DNA from: Centroberyx gerrardi
Lineage: Eukaryota; Chordata; Actinopteri; Beryciformes; Berycidae
Direction of reading: 5' to 3'
Length of the DNA: 64,000 nt
NCBI RefSeq assembly: GCF_048128805.1
Contig: NC_136005.1
Coordinates: 3,061,941 to 3,125,940, forward strand
Below are positions 10,661-22,376 of the stretch, one piece after another (position 1 is the stretch's first letter; each line of letters starts with the position of its first letter). The notes beneath the pieces were generated by a model, which was not told the DNA's origin, did not search any database, and saw only the letters and a list, made by a program, of their open reading frames with translations. The position numbers were made by a program, and so were the translations under genes.

Positions 10661-11624
10661 CAGCTATTTCAACCTGTCTCCTCCCCTCTTAGTCACTTCT
10701 ATGGCCTCTATACCCACTGCCCTAAGTGAGTCTGAGTTACATCCATGGTGCTGTTTATAGTGCTTTGCCATTGGATAGTCTTCATTTCCGATTCGGATAG
10801 CATATTTATGCTCGGCAACTCTCCCTTTGAGTTTTCTTTTCGTTCTTCCCACATAGAAAAATCCACAAGGGCAGTGTAGGTAGTAGATCACATGGGTTGT
10901 GTTGCAGTTGATAAATCCTTTAATTCTGTAGATCTTGTTTGCGTGGACGTCTTTGAACGTATTCGTTTGATGCATAGTGGCACAGTGGTTGCATCTTAAG
11001 AAACCCTGTGGTCTTCGATCAAGCCGGGTACCTTTCTTGTCTCCTGGTAAGTAGCTGTGGACTAGTTTGTCTCCTATAGTGGGCGCTCTTTTGTAGCTGA
11101 TAATCGGTGCTGATGGGAACACATCTTGAAGGAGAGGGTCACTTTCTATGATTTCCCAATTATCACTGATGATCTGTTTGATTTTGTTCGCTTTAGTATT
11201 ATATTGTGTCACAAAGTATAGTTTTTGCTGTTCATCCGGTTCCTTTGGTTTCTGCTTAAGGAGATCTTGTCTTTTAACTTGTTTTGCTTTGTTGTAGGCT
11301 TCATTAATGGTATTTGTTTTATATCCTCTATTTATGAAACCTCTTACGCATGTCTTTTGCCTTATCTTCAAATTCTGACTCTTGGTCACAGATCCTCTTA
11401 AGGCGCTGGAATTGTCCGTAAGGGATATTGTTTTTCAATTTCTGGGGATGAAAACTTTCAGCCCGAAGCAATGTGTTTCTATCAGTCTCTTTGAGAAAAA
11501 CTGTGGTATGTAGTCGGCCATCGTCATCTTTAAATAAGGTCAAATCCAAAAAATCTATCCATTTGAAATCATACTGTAGACTCAATTTCAAATTGTTATT
11601 GGTAGTATTTAGATATGTATATGG

Positions 11625-11673
<49 letters not shown>

Positions 11674-11957
11674 ACTTTGCAGCCCCCTTTATCTACAGGT
11701 GACTGGCCTTTTGGGGTATCCAGATTATATAGAATTTTCTCCAGTTTAGATGGAATTTTTCCTAAGGATTTTTCAGATATTTTGAATAATGGTTGTGAGA
11801 TGTTTTTTGTGAACTGCAGCTTTATTTGCTTTATACATTTTAACAGATGAGTGTCAGTGAATATCCACCCACTTTTCTGCTGCTGATTGAGCCACCTGGT
11901 GCCAATTTTGTTATCACTAGGTAGCTCTATATAAGCAAGCCCTTCTACTTGGCTCTA

Positions 11958-11999
11958 TATGCCCTGATGAAGACTGTATAGTTGAAATGTGTTGGCATA
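11958..11999 (+). ncRNA. Hammerhead-ribozyme-like motif
   Basis: In order: TATGCC, CTGATGA (11964-11970), a hairpin GACT/AGTT with a 4-base loop, GAAA (11984-11987), six bases TGTGTT, and GGCATA. TATGCC and GGCATA can form stem I, and the short ATGTGT segment would be a minimal stem III. These are the conserved boxes of type I hammerheads known from Penelope-like elements. One extra A sits between CTGATGA and stem II and stem III is very weak, so activity is doubtful for a monomer. Confidence 0.5.
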
Positions 12000-12365
12000 G
12001 CCTATACAATAAAGGCTTTTTAAGTTTTTCAGCAAAGAAGTGTGCCTTGGATTTTTTTTGGAGGATCAGCCATCCCAGCCACTAGAGATGAGCTGTATTC
12101 CCTTCTCTGTCTATTGATATCTAAACCTTGACTCCAACGAGCACCTTTTTTGAAACTTGGTAAGCAAAGCAGCGCTCCTTTAGCTTCATTCTATGAACAA
12201 ATAAACAATACACTCATCCAAGTCATTATTATATGATTATTTTCCAAAAATAATCACAAATAAACAATAAACTCAGCCAAGTCATTATTATATGATTATT
12301 TTCCAAAAAGAATCACAAAAAAATTCCCTTTTTATGTCCATTTGGGGGCATGGTTTCTGGTAAGG

Positions 12366-12755
12366 TTAAAGGATAAGTTTGGTGACTTTTGACCTGTATG
12401 TAATTAGTCTCTTCCATCCCTGTAGTTCTTGGACCCACAGACAATATTGTCTCCAGAGTCAGCTGTCAGTTGAAGCAGCTCCGCTGCCTCTTGCTGCAAC
12501 AATGAGTCCAAACTGTTTGTCAAAATATCTCCAAAAAATCCAGTCTGTGAAAATGATCTGGAGATGATCCATTTCCTCTCATCTCCCTGTGGAGCCACAA
12601 ACGGCTTTTTTGGAGATATTTTGACAAACAGTTCAGACTCATTGTTGCAGCAACAGAGCTGACTCTGGAGACAATATTGTCTGTGGGTCCAAGAACTACA
12701 GGGATGGAAGAGACTCATTATATATAGGTCCAAAATCACCAAACTTATCCTTTAA
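12366..12755. mobile_element. TTAA-flanked fold-back element H
   Basis: TTAA at both ends (12366 and 12752), termini AGGATAAGTTTGGTGA in inverted pair, and long inner arms of roughly 150 bp that are inverted copies of each other, apart from an indel of about 20 bp. The transcript of this DNA would fold into one long hairpin. No coding capacity. Confidence 0.8.
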
Positions 12756-12759
12756 GGTT

Positions 12760-13460
12760 AAGGATAAGGTGATGGTTAATGTGAGAGATCGGTCCATATT
12801 GACCTTTTAGGGGCAAATTATGACAAGGTGCGGTTTTGCAACTTCAGACAGTACCAACCACATGCCAAAAATATCTTTCCTTTACAGTTCCAGCCCAGTA
12901 CAGAGAGCAGAGACTGTGATGAAACAGTTTAAGTGCATCTGCAACAAGGGAATTACCTTTACGACATTCAAGAAGAGACAATAAAACAGGCAGGAACAGC
13001 TTGTACATGCCGTGATTCACTGTGAACCTTCATTTCTGAGCTGAAAAACGACCCGGTTGGCACTGGAGTTACAGAGCCTCGGCATCACTTAAGTGGTTTG
13101 TTGATGTTTATAGGATCTGCCATCTCCCCTCTGCCTGCAGCAGTGGTTTACCTCTCACTGAGGTGTTGTGCTTTGTCTTTTAAGGCTGCCTGCAGACAGA
13201 GACCCTCGCTGCTGCCGCTCAGTGTAAACATTAGTCATGCTGTAATGAATGTGGGACGGGTAGAGAGTCGGAGCCGGCTAAGTGCGCTGACGTCCCGTGT
13301 GTTCTCTCCGTCCATCAGCGGCTCCTGTTCCTCACAACCATTTACAGTCATCTCTGTTTGGGACGAAGCTCTGGACTCTGCTGCGGATCACTGGGAAAAT
13401 ACCAACCACAACAACACGGCCTGCTGAGGCGCGTCACTGACTGTGTTGTGTTCGATCATT
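12760..13460. other. Gene-free stretch, no repeat recognised
   Basis: The sequence is of mixed composition with no convincing exon and no match elsewhere in the window. It is one of the few long non-repetitive blocks upstream of the EP4-like gene and could hold regulatory sites, but nothing specific is visible. Confidence 0.3.
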
Positions 13461-13463
13461 TAA

Positions 13464-13855
13464 CAGAGGTGTGACCAAGTCAACTTTGCTCGAGTCTCAA
13501 GTCTTCTGGCACAAGTCTCAAGTCAAGTCCCAAGTCTAAGTGTAGATTACCAAGTCAAGTCAGAACAAATCAAGAGTCCAGTATCAATTTAATATCTTAA
13601 AGAAAACTAAATATCTAGGACCTTTCAATGCAATATGGTTTTAATAGGATAAAAACTTGGTAAGAGCATCATGAGTTTGATTTCTATAATCAGTTTCAAC
13701 TTCAATAAATTCAATCATTCCATACAAATTCAGAAAACAGAATTTAAATTCAGTCGTCTGCTGGAACAAATCTCATCACTTTCAATCTAAGTCATTTACA
13801 CAAACACAAGATCTCAAGTCAAGACATGAGAAACCTTTTCAAGTCATCAAAGTAC
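13464..13855 (-). mobile_element. hAT-type MITE D, copy 2 (truncated)
   Basis: It starts CAGAGGTGTGACCAAGTC and is the reverse complement of the right two thirds of the element at 2628-3556, with very high similarity over 13600-13830. About 130 bp of the other end is missing. Confidence 0.75.
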
Positions 13856-14091
13856 ATAATAAAAAATGATAAAAGAGGTGTAACAGTGGTCTATATTTAG
13901 AATTTAATCATCAGGTCATCAGGTACACAGAACTGTTTTCCATGGTTTGTTCTCCATAAATTGTACAAACTGTCTCCAGATCTGAAAACAGATCTCTGAC
14001 TCTGGTTTGATGGTGAATATCAGTTTCTGCACAGCTGAGCTGAGACAGATGTTTTCCAGCTGCTGGTGTTCTGGCACACTGCTGCTGCTGG

Positions 14092-14312
14092 GTGAAAACC
14101 TTGTATCTCCAAAATGTATAATAAACTTTTCATTACCTAAAAAAACAGCTTTGTTATTAGCCTGATCACCATGACTTTAGTGGTTTATCATGTGGGAATT
14201 AAAGGGTTTCACCAAGTCATGCAGAATTACCCTCAACCTGAGAGGAACATGGACTCCTTCAACTGAAGTTACAACATGAAAATCACCAAAATAAAAGTTA
14301 CAAGGTTTTCAC
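14092..14312. mobile_element. Small TIR element F, copy 3
   Basis: GTGAAAACCTTGTATCTCC on the left and AAGTTACAAGGTTTTCAC on the right mirror each other. Same family as 3900-4099 and 9808-10025. Confidence 0.6.
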
Positions 14313-14810
14313 ATGACAGCAGCAATATATTATATCAGTAGTTACTTTCTGATTTAGTGATCTGTATCTCCTTCCACACAGCACATTTTACAGTGATAAT
14401 AAGTGTTGATTTTTCAGTGACAATTATTTTGAGATGATATGAGCTGATCTGAGGCAGCTGGTCAAATCTAAAATCTAAAGAGTCAAATTAAAGTTGAACA
14501 CTGGTGTCTTACAGTTAAAGCCCATTTACTCCTATCTGTCAGGTTTACATTTCCCCCAATTCGTTTGCAGCCAGTGTCTTATATAATTTTATTTTTAAAC
14601 ATTTATATAATTTATATAGGCTATATATATATATCTTGGTATATACATGGATAAAAAAGTGTGAGTTGGGTTGATCAAACTAAAATAGAATCAAAATGTT
14701 TGTTGTCAGAAAGATGCTTAGGAGGAGATTTCCATGCAAATATGACTCAATTTCATTTGGATAAAAAAAGGTCAGCTGAAGCCTCTCGTGTCTGCCTCTG
14801 CGTGTTAGTG

Positions 14811-14852
14811 TGTGTGTGTGTGGGCTGTGTGTGTGTGTGTGTGTGTGTGTGT
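14811..14852. repeat. (TG)n microsatellite upstream of the EP4-like gene
   Basis: TG repeats with a short GGCTG interruption, about 370 bp before the chosen start codon. It probably lies in the promoter or 5' leader region. Confidence 0.85.
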
Positions 14853-15224
14853 CATCTATCTTTTCTCATCGGCCTCGTAAAAACCGACCTCCCGACAGCG
14901 GCGGACACAAAGATTACGCACGTGTTTGGTGACGCCAACACTTGCTGATGAGACACGAAAAGGAAATTAAAAAAACCTCTCGTTCCTCCTTCCTCCTCCG
15001 CTCAGAGCATCCATCCATCCTGACAGACACACTATATTACGAGAGACTGCGGTCACCGACTTGTGGATTGCTGGAAAGCAGAAGAGATGAATCTCTGTCA
15101 GTGAAGATGCCTTTCTTGTTTCCTTACTTTTGTCAGGAAATTCAAAAGGGAATAGACTTTGAAGTCCGCAACAGACCAAAGGAGATATCGCACTGACAAA
15201 CAGCGGACAGTGGATGTATTTGCG

Positions 15225-17228
15225 ATGGAAACCCCGAACTTTACGCACGAATCTGTTCCCATCAACGAGACGCGGACGATGAAGGCAATCGCCGTACCGA
15301 TTTTTATGTTTGCCGGTGGCGCTGTTGGAAATTTAATCGCAATAGTCGTTCTTTCAATATCGAGGCAGGAGCGAAAATCGTCCGCCTTCTACACGCTGGT
15401 GCGCGGCTTGGCGGTCACGGACCTGCTCGGGACTTGCCTCGCCAGTCCGCTCACTATCGCCAACTACCTGGACCAGCACGTGCTGGAGGACGGACACCTG
15501 TGCGAGTTCCTCTCGTTTCTGCTGCTGTTCTTCGGCGTCACGGGACTGAGCATCATATGCGCCATGTCCGCCGAGAGATACCTGGCGATCTGCTGTCCGT
15601 ACACCTACCAGAGGTGGGGGCTGGACCGGCGGTTTGCGCAGAAGTTCCTGTTCGGTATTTACATCAGCCACATTCTGTTCTGCTGCCTGCCGATGCTGGG
15701 CATGGCGCACAGCGAGCTGCAGCCGTCTCTCACCTGGTGCTTCATCGACTGGAGGACGCAGGAGCCGCTGGCCGCCGCCTACTCCTTCTTGTACGGCGCC
15801 GTCAGCCTGCTGCTGATCCTGGGCAGCATCGTGCTGAACCTGGCGGTGTGCGGCACGCTGCTGGTGATGCGGCAGCGCACCGTGCAGCGGCCCGTCACCA
15901 GAGCCAGCGTCCGAGAGCGGTGGAGGGCGCTGTCCTCGGCCGCGGAGACGCAGATGATCACGGTGCTGGTGATGACCTCCTCGGTGGTGCTGGCCTGCTC
16001 CGCTCCGTTAGTGGTGAGTCAAGTACACATGGTGTTTTAATGAAGCAGTGATTGGTTTACAGTTGTTGTCTAAAACCCTCTTAACTGTTCTGAAAATCAA
16101 AGTAAAGCGCTCGGTTGGCTTAAAACAGCAGTGACACCATGGTACAAAAAGAACACAAATGTTCAACTTCAAACGAGAGCTTTTATTTTTTCATCAATTA
16201 GCCTAGGCTATGATTAAATTATTTGTCATTATATCTGAAATATCTAAATTAACTTATGTGGTTACAGGTGTATTTATATATTATATTAATGTTTAAATGA
16301 ACTGTTGTGTGGTCACAGGTGTGCATTTATACATTATTATATTATATAATGAATCGTTGCAATCGTATGCAGTCAAGTTGCAAAAAGAAAAGATGAAGAA
16401 AAAAGAAGCATGAAGCTAAAACTCACTCTGGAAGTTGAATGAGGAAGTTCTGTTGAAGTCATGGGCCATCGATTTTCTATTGTATTCTATCTTAATTAAC
16501 ATTTTACAACAAAAAATAAAAAATATTCCTAAATGTGTCTGTGGTGCTCAAAAGTTACTTTTTTATATATTTTTTTTAATCTAATATGGTATCTCTATAA
16601 GATTGCTATAGAAGCTTATAGTTTTGCTGTGACATTTATAGTCTACTTCTAGGTTTATCATAGGATTACTATAGTTATTTTTCATAAGGGACATTTTGGA
16701 ATGAAACCCTTGATCTGATTTGATTTGGAAAATAGAACACATATCAATATAGATACATGACGAAAACAAACAAAAAAAACAAAAAACAAATCCTGTATAT
16801 TTGAAGATTTGAAATGTGACTTAAAACTCTTATTTCCACTGTGGACCTTTGACCTGTAGAGACCCAGTTGTAACTTGTTTTTCTGTTTAAAGGTGCGTGT
16901 GTTTGCCAACCAGATGATGCAGGAGAACGACTACAAAGCCGATCTGGCAGCCATCCGGATAGCCTCCGTCAACCCCATCCTGGACCCCTGGATCTACATC
17001 CTCCTCAGAAGGTCTCTGTTTCGGCGGATCCTGACTTTGTCCAAAAGATTCGGCAGTAGTCGCAAAAGGAAGTCCCCTCCCACGCCTCACAGGAACCTGC
17101 TGTATCCTGACATCATGAGGGACGACCATGTGTTCGGCCAGCTGCTGTGCAACTCCAGCATCATCACTCAGCTGCCCGCCACCGTCAAATTCACCCCCTA
17201 CGACACAGAGAGCCTCCGCCAGACGTAA
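15225..17228 (+). CDS. ptger4c: Prostaglandin E2 receptor EP4-type GPCR (ptger4c-like), two exons
   Basis: A rhodopsin-class receptor, 374 residues. Exon 1 is 15225-16013 and exon 2 16893-17228, with a phase-0 intron (GTGAGT...AAAG) in TM6, the site used in prostanoid receptors. It reads PLV|VRVFANQ against human EP4 PLVVRVFVNQ. Seen: N-glycosylation sites NFT and NET near the N-terminus, seven hydrophobic segments, ERY (117-119) in place of DRY, the prostanoid signature TWCF (170-173) in loop 2, and Arg285 followed by NPILDPW (290-296) in TM7, the site expected to bind the prostanoid carboxylate. EP4 couples to Gs and raises cAMP. The third loop and C-tail are much shorter than in human EP4 (about 488 residues), hence ptger4c-like rather than ptger4a/b. 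An in-frame ATG at 15159 is possible, but 15225 gives an EP4-like N-terminus and a good context (GCGATGG). Confidence 0.88.
16014..16892 (+). other. Intron of the EP4-like gene
   Basis: 879 bp, AT-rich. It holds the tail of a repeat at 16510-16695 (ACTATAG...TTTTTCATAAGGGAC) that is also seen at 50550-50785. No other feature is visible. Confidence 0.8.
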
Positions 17229-17261
17229 AGCGCTGAGGACCGAAGACATGTCCGACCTGCG

Positions 17262-17800
17262 CGACACTACCAAGGTCTTGCTGCGAGCAACTTGGGCCGA
17301 TGAGTCGTTCTCTTCTGACCGACTGTGGGCGGGACCAGAGGCTCCGATTGTAGCTGTGTCTTCTAGGTCTGCTGCAGCTACAGAGTTTTGACCAAGAAGA
17401 ATAAGCTATGTGACTTCCAATTCAATTATTTTGACTATTTCTGACCCCAACGATGGATGCAACCGTTCTCAAGCATCGTTTTTGAGGCGTTTATTCCTGT
17501 GGTCTCTCAGATAAAAGTTGTAGAGAACTGGGAAGCTTTGACTGGCTGGAATCAACTTCTTGTCCATTTTGCACTTGTCAGACAGAAATATTGTTCATGG
17601 AACGAAATCACACCAGTAGGGGAACAAGGAACAAGGAATCTGATTGGCTATTGACGGCTTTTCTCAGCGGATGAACCTGTTGACTGTCCACAGATTGGCC
17701 GAGTCTCTCTGGTTGCTCAGATCTATAGGAAATGAATGGACTTCTGGTGACTTGTTGATGGTGTTGCTCGCAGTGAGGAAGCACAGTTTGACTTTATGAA
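17262..17800. mobile_element. DNA-transposon remnant J, copy 1, right after the EP4-like stop codon
   Basis: Blocks such as TGTGGGCGGGACCAGAGGCTCC and AGAACTGGGAAGCT recur in the same order at 26720-27536. Mirror-like ends (TGCTGCGAGCAACTTG and GTTGCTCGCAG) suggest terminal inverted repeats. It begins about 35 bases after the receptor stop codon, so the 3' UTR must run into it. Confidence 0.6.
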
Positions 17801-19990
17801 TGTGCAAACTGTGAAAACAGTTGTGCTCAAGCAACCAGAGGGAGAGGTGCTACCTTTAATGAAATTGGACTGATGGAGGGCGAGGTGCGACGCTCTCCCT
17901 GTGAAGAAAATGTCCAAGATTTAAGAGTTAATCATATTCAAAACATGATGTTTCGATGTGCTCGAGTCGGTCATGGTCACCGTCTCCAGAACTCTTTTAA
18001 GACGTCTTGGACTCGTCTTGGTCTCGGCCGCTACTGGATGTTCACTGGACTTTTTCACACCTAAGATACGTTCATCTGGTCAATCTTTATTTATTTTCTC
18101 CTCAGCACTACAAACTATTTAAGGGATTTCAACCTGTGTGTAGAATGTAATCCTCCTCAAACTTGTACACAGTGATCAGTTGGATGTTGAAGGGTTTAGT
18201 CCAGAGCTCCTGAAGATAAATCTGCATCTCTGTTTACCCTTAAGAAACTCCTTAAGCTTTATTTTTACATTTGGAAAGACATGTACACTGTTTATTTTGC
18301 CTATTTTGGTCTTGAATAGGACTTGATTTGCTCTGGTTTTGGTCCAGACTTGGTCTCAACCCTCTATGGACCCAGTTCTTGACTTGAACTCAACTGGATT
18401 TGGCTTGGGATTGATTTGAATGTAACTAAAGTGGTCTTGACTACAGTTCTAAGGAACCAATAATGCTTAGACATTTTTTTTTCCACTGGGAGAGCAGTTG
18501 CACCTCACGCTCCCTCTTTAGACTTTATGAATTCAAGAACTCTGGACTGTAAAGATAGATCTCTTTCAAATGAATAATAAATGTTGAATGACTCTCCTTG
18601 CGTGTGTTTCGTAGTACTTCTTCTACCTTGAGATGTGCAGGTGAGTTTTACGCTGAAAGAAAGAAATTCAAGTCTTTTATGCCTGCTTTGGTTATGGTAC
18701 AAAGTCAGAAGAAAAGGGTACAGCCCCAGCAACAAAGGGTACAACTCTGTACCTTTTTTCCCCTGAGAGTTCAGTATCAGCAGCGTTTGGTTTCCCACTG
18801 AAACACTGAGCAGGTCCGGTCCTGTTTGTGTTGGAGAGGAATATGTAACCCTGCCAGCAGCCTGTGAAAGCGAGCCAATAAACAATTTGTTTGGGTCTCA
18901 CCAGGACATTTCTACCTCCCACACTCCCACCACAAGTAGAGAAGTGACGGTAACTGAGCACCATCTACAGGAATTTATCTTCTTCCAGTCTGTGAAGCTC
19001 ATTTCCTGGATGCTCTCATCTAAATTCACCTCAGGCTTTCTGCAGTCAACTGTTTGAATTTCTAATTTAAAAAGGGTCATAGAAAGATGCACTATTTGGG
19101 TTTAGAAACTGAATTTCGCAATGCAAGTGTCTGTTGATGAGGACTAGAGAGAGAGAGGATAAATTATTGACTAAGGATTAGTTTCTGCTCCACGTAAACA
19201 CTCCTTATAAAACAAACATGATGAAGTGTCCAGGAAGTTATTTGCAACTCTTCAAAATGGCCGTTCGTTTCAAAATGCCCAGCTGCTCCGTTCTCAGGAG
19301 CCAAGCTCTCCTGAAAGTAAAGGCACTAAAGTTAAGACCTATAGTTGTGGAAGAAGGCGGGTCGACAGTTTTTAAGATGTGTACTTACTGAACAGGTTGA
19401 GTAAACAATGTTCCCAGCATTTCACAAGATCCACACCTGAAGCTGATATGAACAGACCCAGGCAGGATAATTACTTTTTTTTTTTTTGTATGTGATATCC
19501 AGATGTTCATTAATCCCTGATCAAATCTTCTTAAACACTAAAAGACGTTAGCAGGATCCCACACTCACTTGTACATCAAATTCAAAGACTTTTTAAATGA
19601 TTTTCAAGGTATTGTTTGGTGAAATTCAAGGACTCAAAATCTTGACAAGTCTATATCAACACAGATCTCCATCGAAGAGTTTTCCTCAAGATGTGAACTG
19701 TTGATCCCAGGACAGAGTGAGGAATTATGAATTTAGGTGCAATACTTTAATTTAAAGGCCAATCGCTCATTTTCAAGAACTTTTAAAAAGGTCTTACTTA
19801 ATTTTTCTCAAATCCACAAACTTTCAAGGATTTTCAAGGCCCGTGTGAACCCTGTGGAAGATTTTTTACCCATAGGACAAAATGACAATAATAGTGTGAT
19901 TAAAAATACTTGCTTGTGAAATTTCCCAATATCCCATCTGCCTCTAATTATTGCCTAATCAAAACAGCCTTTTAGAAGCATCAAAACAAA
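17801..19990. other. Gene-free interval
   Basis: No exon seen. Possible plus-strand poly(A) signals AATAAA at 18576 and 18877 could serve the EP4-like gene. A short GGTACA-rich inverted motif at 18690-18760 may be a MITE remnant. The rest is unremarkable. Confidence 0.35.
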
Positions 19991-20023
19991 AGCAGCTCAA
20001 CATATTCAGTATTCCACAATGCA

Positions 20024-20029
20024 TTTATT
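20024..20029 (-). other. Candidate distal poly(A) signal of slc35e1
   Basis: AATAAA on the minus strand. The minus strand from about 21000 to 20000 is T-rich, with stretches typical of a vertebrate 3' UTR end. If used, the slc35e1 3' UTR would be about 5.3 kb. I see no other clear minus-strand AATAAA from 25300 down to this point except near 23132, at the edge of a MITE. Confidence 0.4.
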
Positions 20030-21989
20030 CTTTCCCGACATTTAAAAATAGCGTTTACTAAACATAAGCAGACAAGACTGTGCATGGCTGCACCTCTGTA
20101 CAACGTTTTTGTACCTTGACACCATAAATAAAAATCTATAAACATTGGTTCAGTAAAAATTCTGTCTCTCGAGATCCTTTTAACACACACAAAATAAGTG
20201 AATTTGTACAACTTTTACAAAGTAACCCCCCCCCCCCTTCCCACTCGTCAACATTTACATTCCAGTATTTCCATTCAAGGGCTTTACAGCTGAAAGCCAA
20301 CATCCCAAATCTGTCAAGACTCGAGAGTTTCTAAATTCAGAGTGCAGCCAGTTAGCTTACTGTACACAAACCAAACACCCAGCATGATATTGAAAACAAA
20401 AACGTAACTCGTGTCAGATGCCATCTCTCTGCTACCGCAAACAAGGCCTCCATCCTGTGTTGCATTAGCGACAGGAAGATTAAACTCTTCTTTTTTCATT
20501 TGGCAACATGAGGAAGGACATGAACAGACAGACAGACAGGAAGAAATAAAACAAAAAAGAAAGAAAAAGAAAAAAAAATACTAATGGCGGTACTGGCCAG
20601 TGTGATAAATCAAACTAAAATGTGACTTCCTTGTACTATTAAAGCCTTATATAGGTCAACAAATATCTCCCTGCATAAGACCAGGTTCATTCAGAAAACA
20701 ATACAGTTGAAATGGACAAAACCCAATTTCTCTTGATGAAATACCACAACCGTATAAGAATGACCAGATATGTTAACAAGAAAATCAAAGAAAAGCAAAG
20801 AAAAACAATTACAATGGTGTCAGGCAATCTGGCATTCCTGACAACCAAATTTAACCAAATCATTTGTCCAAGTTATCATCAAATTCATCCAAATAATCCC
20901 AATCCGAATAAAATAAAATAATAAAAATAAAAAATCCTTCTAGTTCATAGGATCAGCAGCTGAAATCGCTGCTATCAGGGAGGAAATCGACTTCAGGCCA
21001 CCGGCAACAGCTGCTGCTGCGTCCCAAAATAACAACACAATCTCACAAAATTTTGTGAAATGAGCATGAACTGTGAAACACAGATTACATGAATAATGTG
21101 AATATCACGACAGGTTTATGTGACATTTTTACACGGATGAATACTCAATTCTGATTGGCCAATGAACGCATTCTGAGGTCCGTTACTTCTGAAAACCAGA
21201 TTGCTGTTTCTCATCACATCACTCTGCAGTTGTGAAATTCGGCTAACACTTAAGTTTAGGCAAGTAAAACAATTTGGTTAAGGTTAGGGTTGTGGTTTTG
21301 GGTCATGGTTAAAGAAAAACTTTTTTTCGTGCATGTAGCCAGGTCAGGAAATGAAGCTCATTTCACAAAATTTCCTAAGGCCAGGCTGCAAAACTCACCA
21401 CCTGCTTGCAGAATTTTACCAGCCAACTACACTTTTAGAATAGGATCTTACGATTTGGTTACCTGGCAAACTGCCTGGTAGTGTGGACCGACTGAGCAGC
21501 CACAGTTTCAGATATGGCTGCTGGTAGTTTCCCTCCCTGCTTACAGCCGGAGAACAACAGAGCAGGTTTGACTTCCTGGGTTTCCAAGAGTCTCATCTTA
21601 GCAGTTAGATCTTATTTGCTCCATTGACTCAGAATGGAGTAAACAGATGATCACAGATGCTACGATGCTTGTGCAGCTCTTCCTCAGTCAGATGAAAACT
21701 ACGCCTTTATAAAAATGTTCATACAGGAGCATTTTTGTGTGTGTTGTATATTATCTTTGATCCAGCACCTATCGTTTGGATGTGCGTGTTTTTTATCCCC
21801 ATCAGACACCTTACTGGATTATTGTGGTGCGAGTCTCCAAACCAAAATACCATGACAGTGTTTGAATTTGCCAAACAGACTAGGCGAACATAATTTAGTA
21901 GACTATAAAAAGCCTAATTTGTAGAGGATAACCCCTCTCTCCCCTCTCTCTCGCTCACCCACACCTTCTCAAATGTCTAACGGACCGTT

Positions 21990-22376
21990 TCTCAACACCC
22001 AAAAAGGAACATCTGCCAAGTGCCAGTAAAAATTGTCTCTGTTGGATAAAACAAAAAGGTTCACCCACCACACTAACCTGTGGAGATGACATTTGAATGC
22101 CTTGATAATATACAGTTTTTGATATATTGATTACGTTGAATTCTGTTGCACTTCATGACAAATTACAGTCTTGATATACAGTGTACGAGTTAGTAAGTGA
22201 ACATCTAAATCTGCTGTCATCTCTTGAATGTTTCGCATGAAATAGCAGTGAGAACGGGCAGGGTGAAATTAAAATATTTCTATGAAAACTGTGTATTAAT
22301 CATTCTTGGCAGCTAATTATTTTTTTACTTTATCAGCTCTTGGCAGGTGAGCCAGAAAGGTAATTTTGGATCACAC
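21990..22376. repeat. Repeat K fragment
   Basis: It shares CAGCTCTTGGCAG(A/G)TGAGCCA and the words around it with the right end of the element at 27690-28255. The left end is missing. Confidence 0.5.

Larger units (their letters stand above)
10337..12030 (-). mobile_element. Penelope-like retroelement, truncated and broken, with inverted ends
   Basis: The minus-strand coding sequence between about 10500 and 11590 shows, in order, the end of a Penelope-type reverse transcriptase (FLDLTLF, RAESFHP and IPYGQF motifs) and a GIY-YIG endonuclease domain (THVIYYLHC...FYVGRT, near 10800-10930). The palm catalytic part of the transcriptase is absent, so the copy is 5'-truncated; it is disrupted in at least two places. 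Both ends carry the same roughly 57-bp unique block plus (CA)n(GA)n tracts in inverted orientation (10337-10491 and 11610-11728), with one difference in 57. Terminal repeats, sometimes inverted, are a known habit of this family. The right arm runs on to a hammerhead-like motif and AATAAA-containing sequence. Confidence 0.8.

Noticed and set aside
13098-13427. A 109-codon plus-strand frame in the gene-free block before the receptor.
   Set aside because: No domain or family resemblance and no splice context; probably chance.
15434-16051. Long overlapping frames within the receptor exon.
   Set aside because: They are shadows of the GC-rich receptor coding sequence in other frames and match no family.
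20942-21110. A minus-strand open stretch ending in DAAAAVAGGLK...AADPMN and a stop, which looked like a final coding exon.
   Set aside because: No upstream exon, no clear acceptor, no family I recognise, and the alternative frame is equally plausible. It fits a 3' UTR better.
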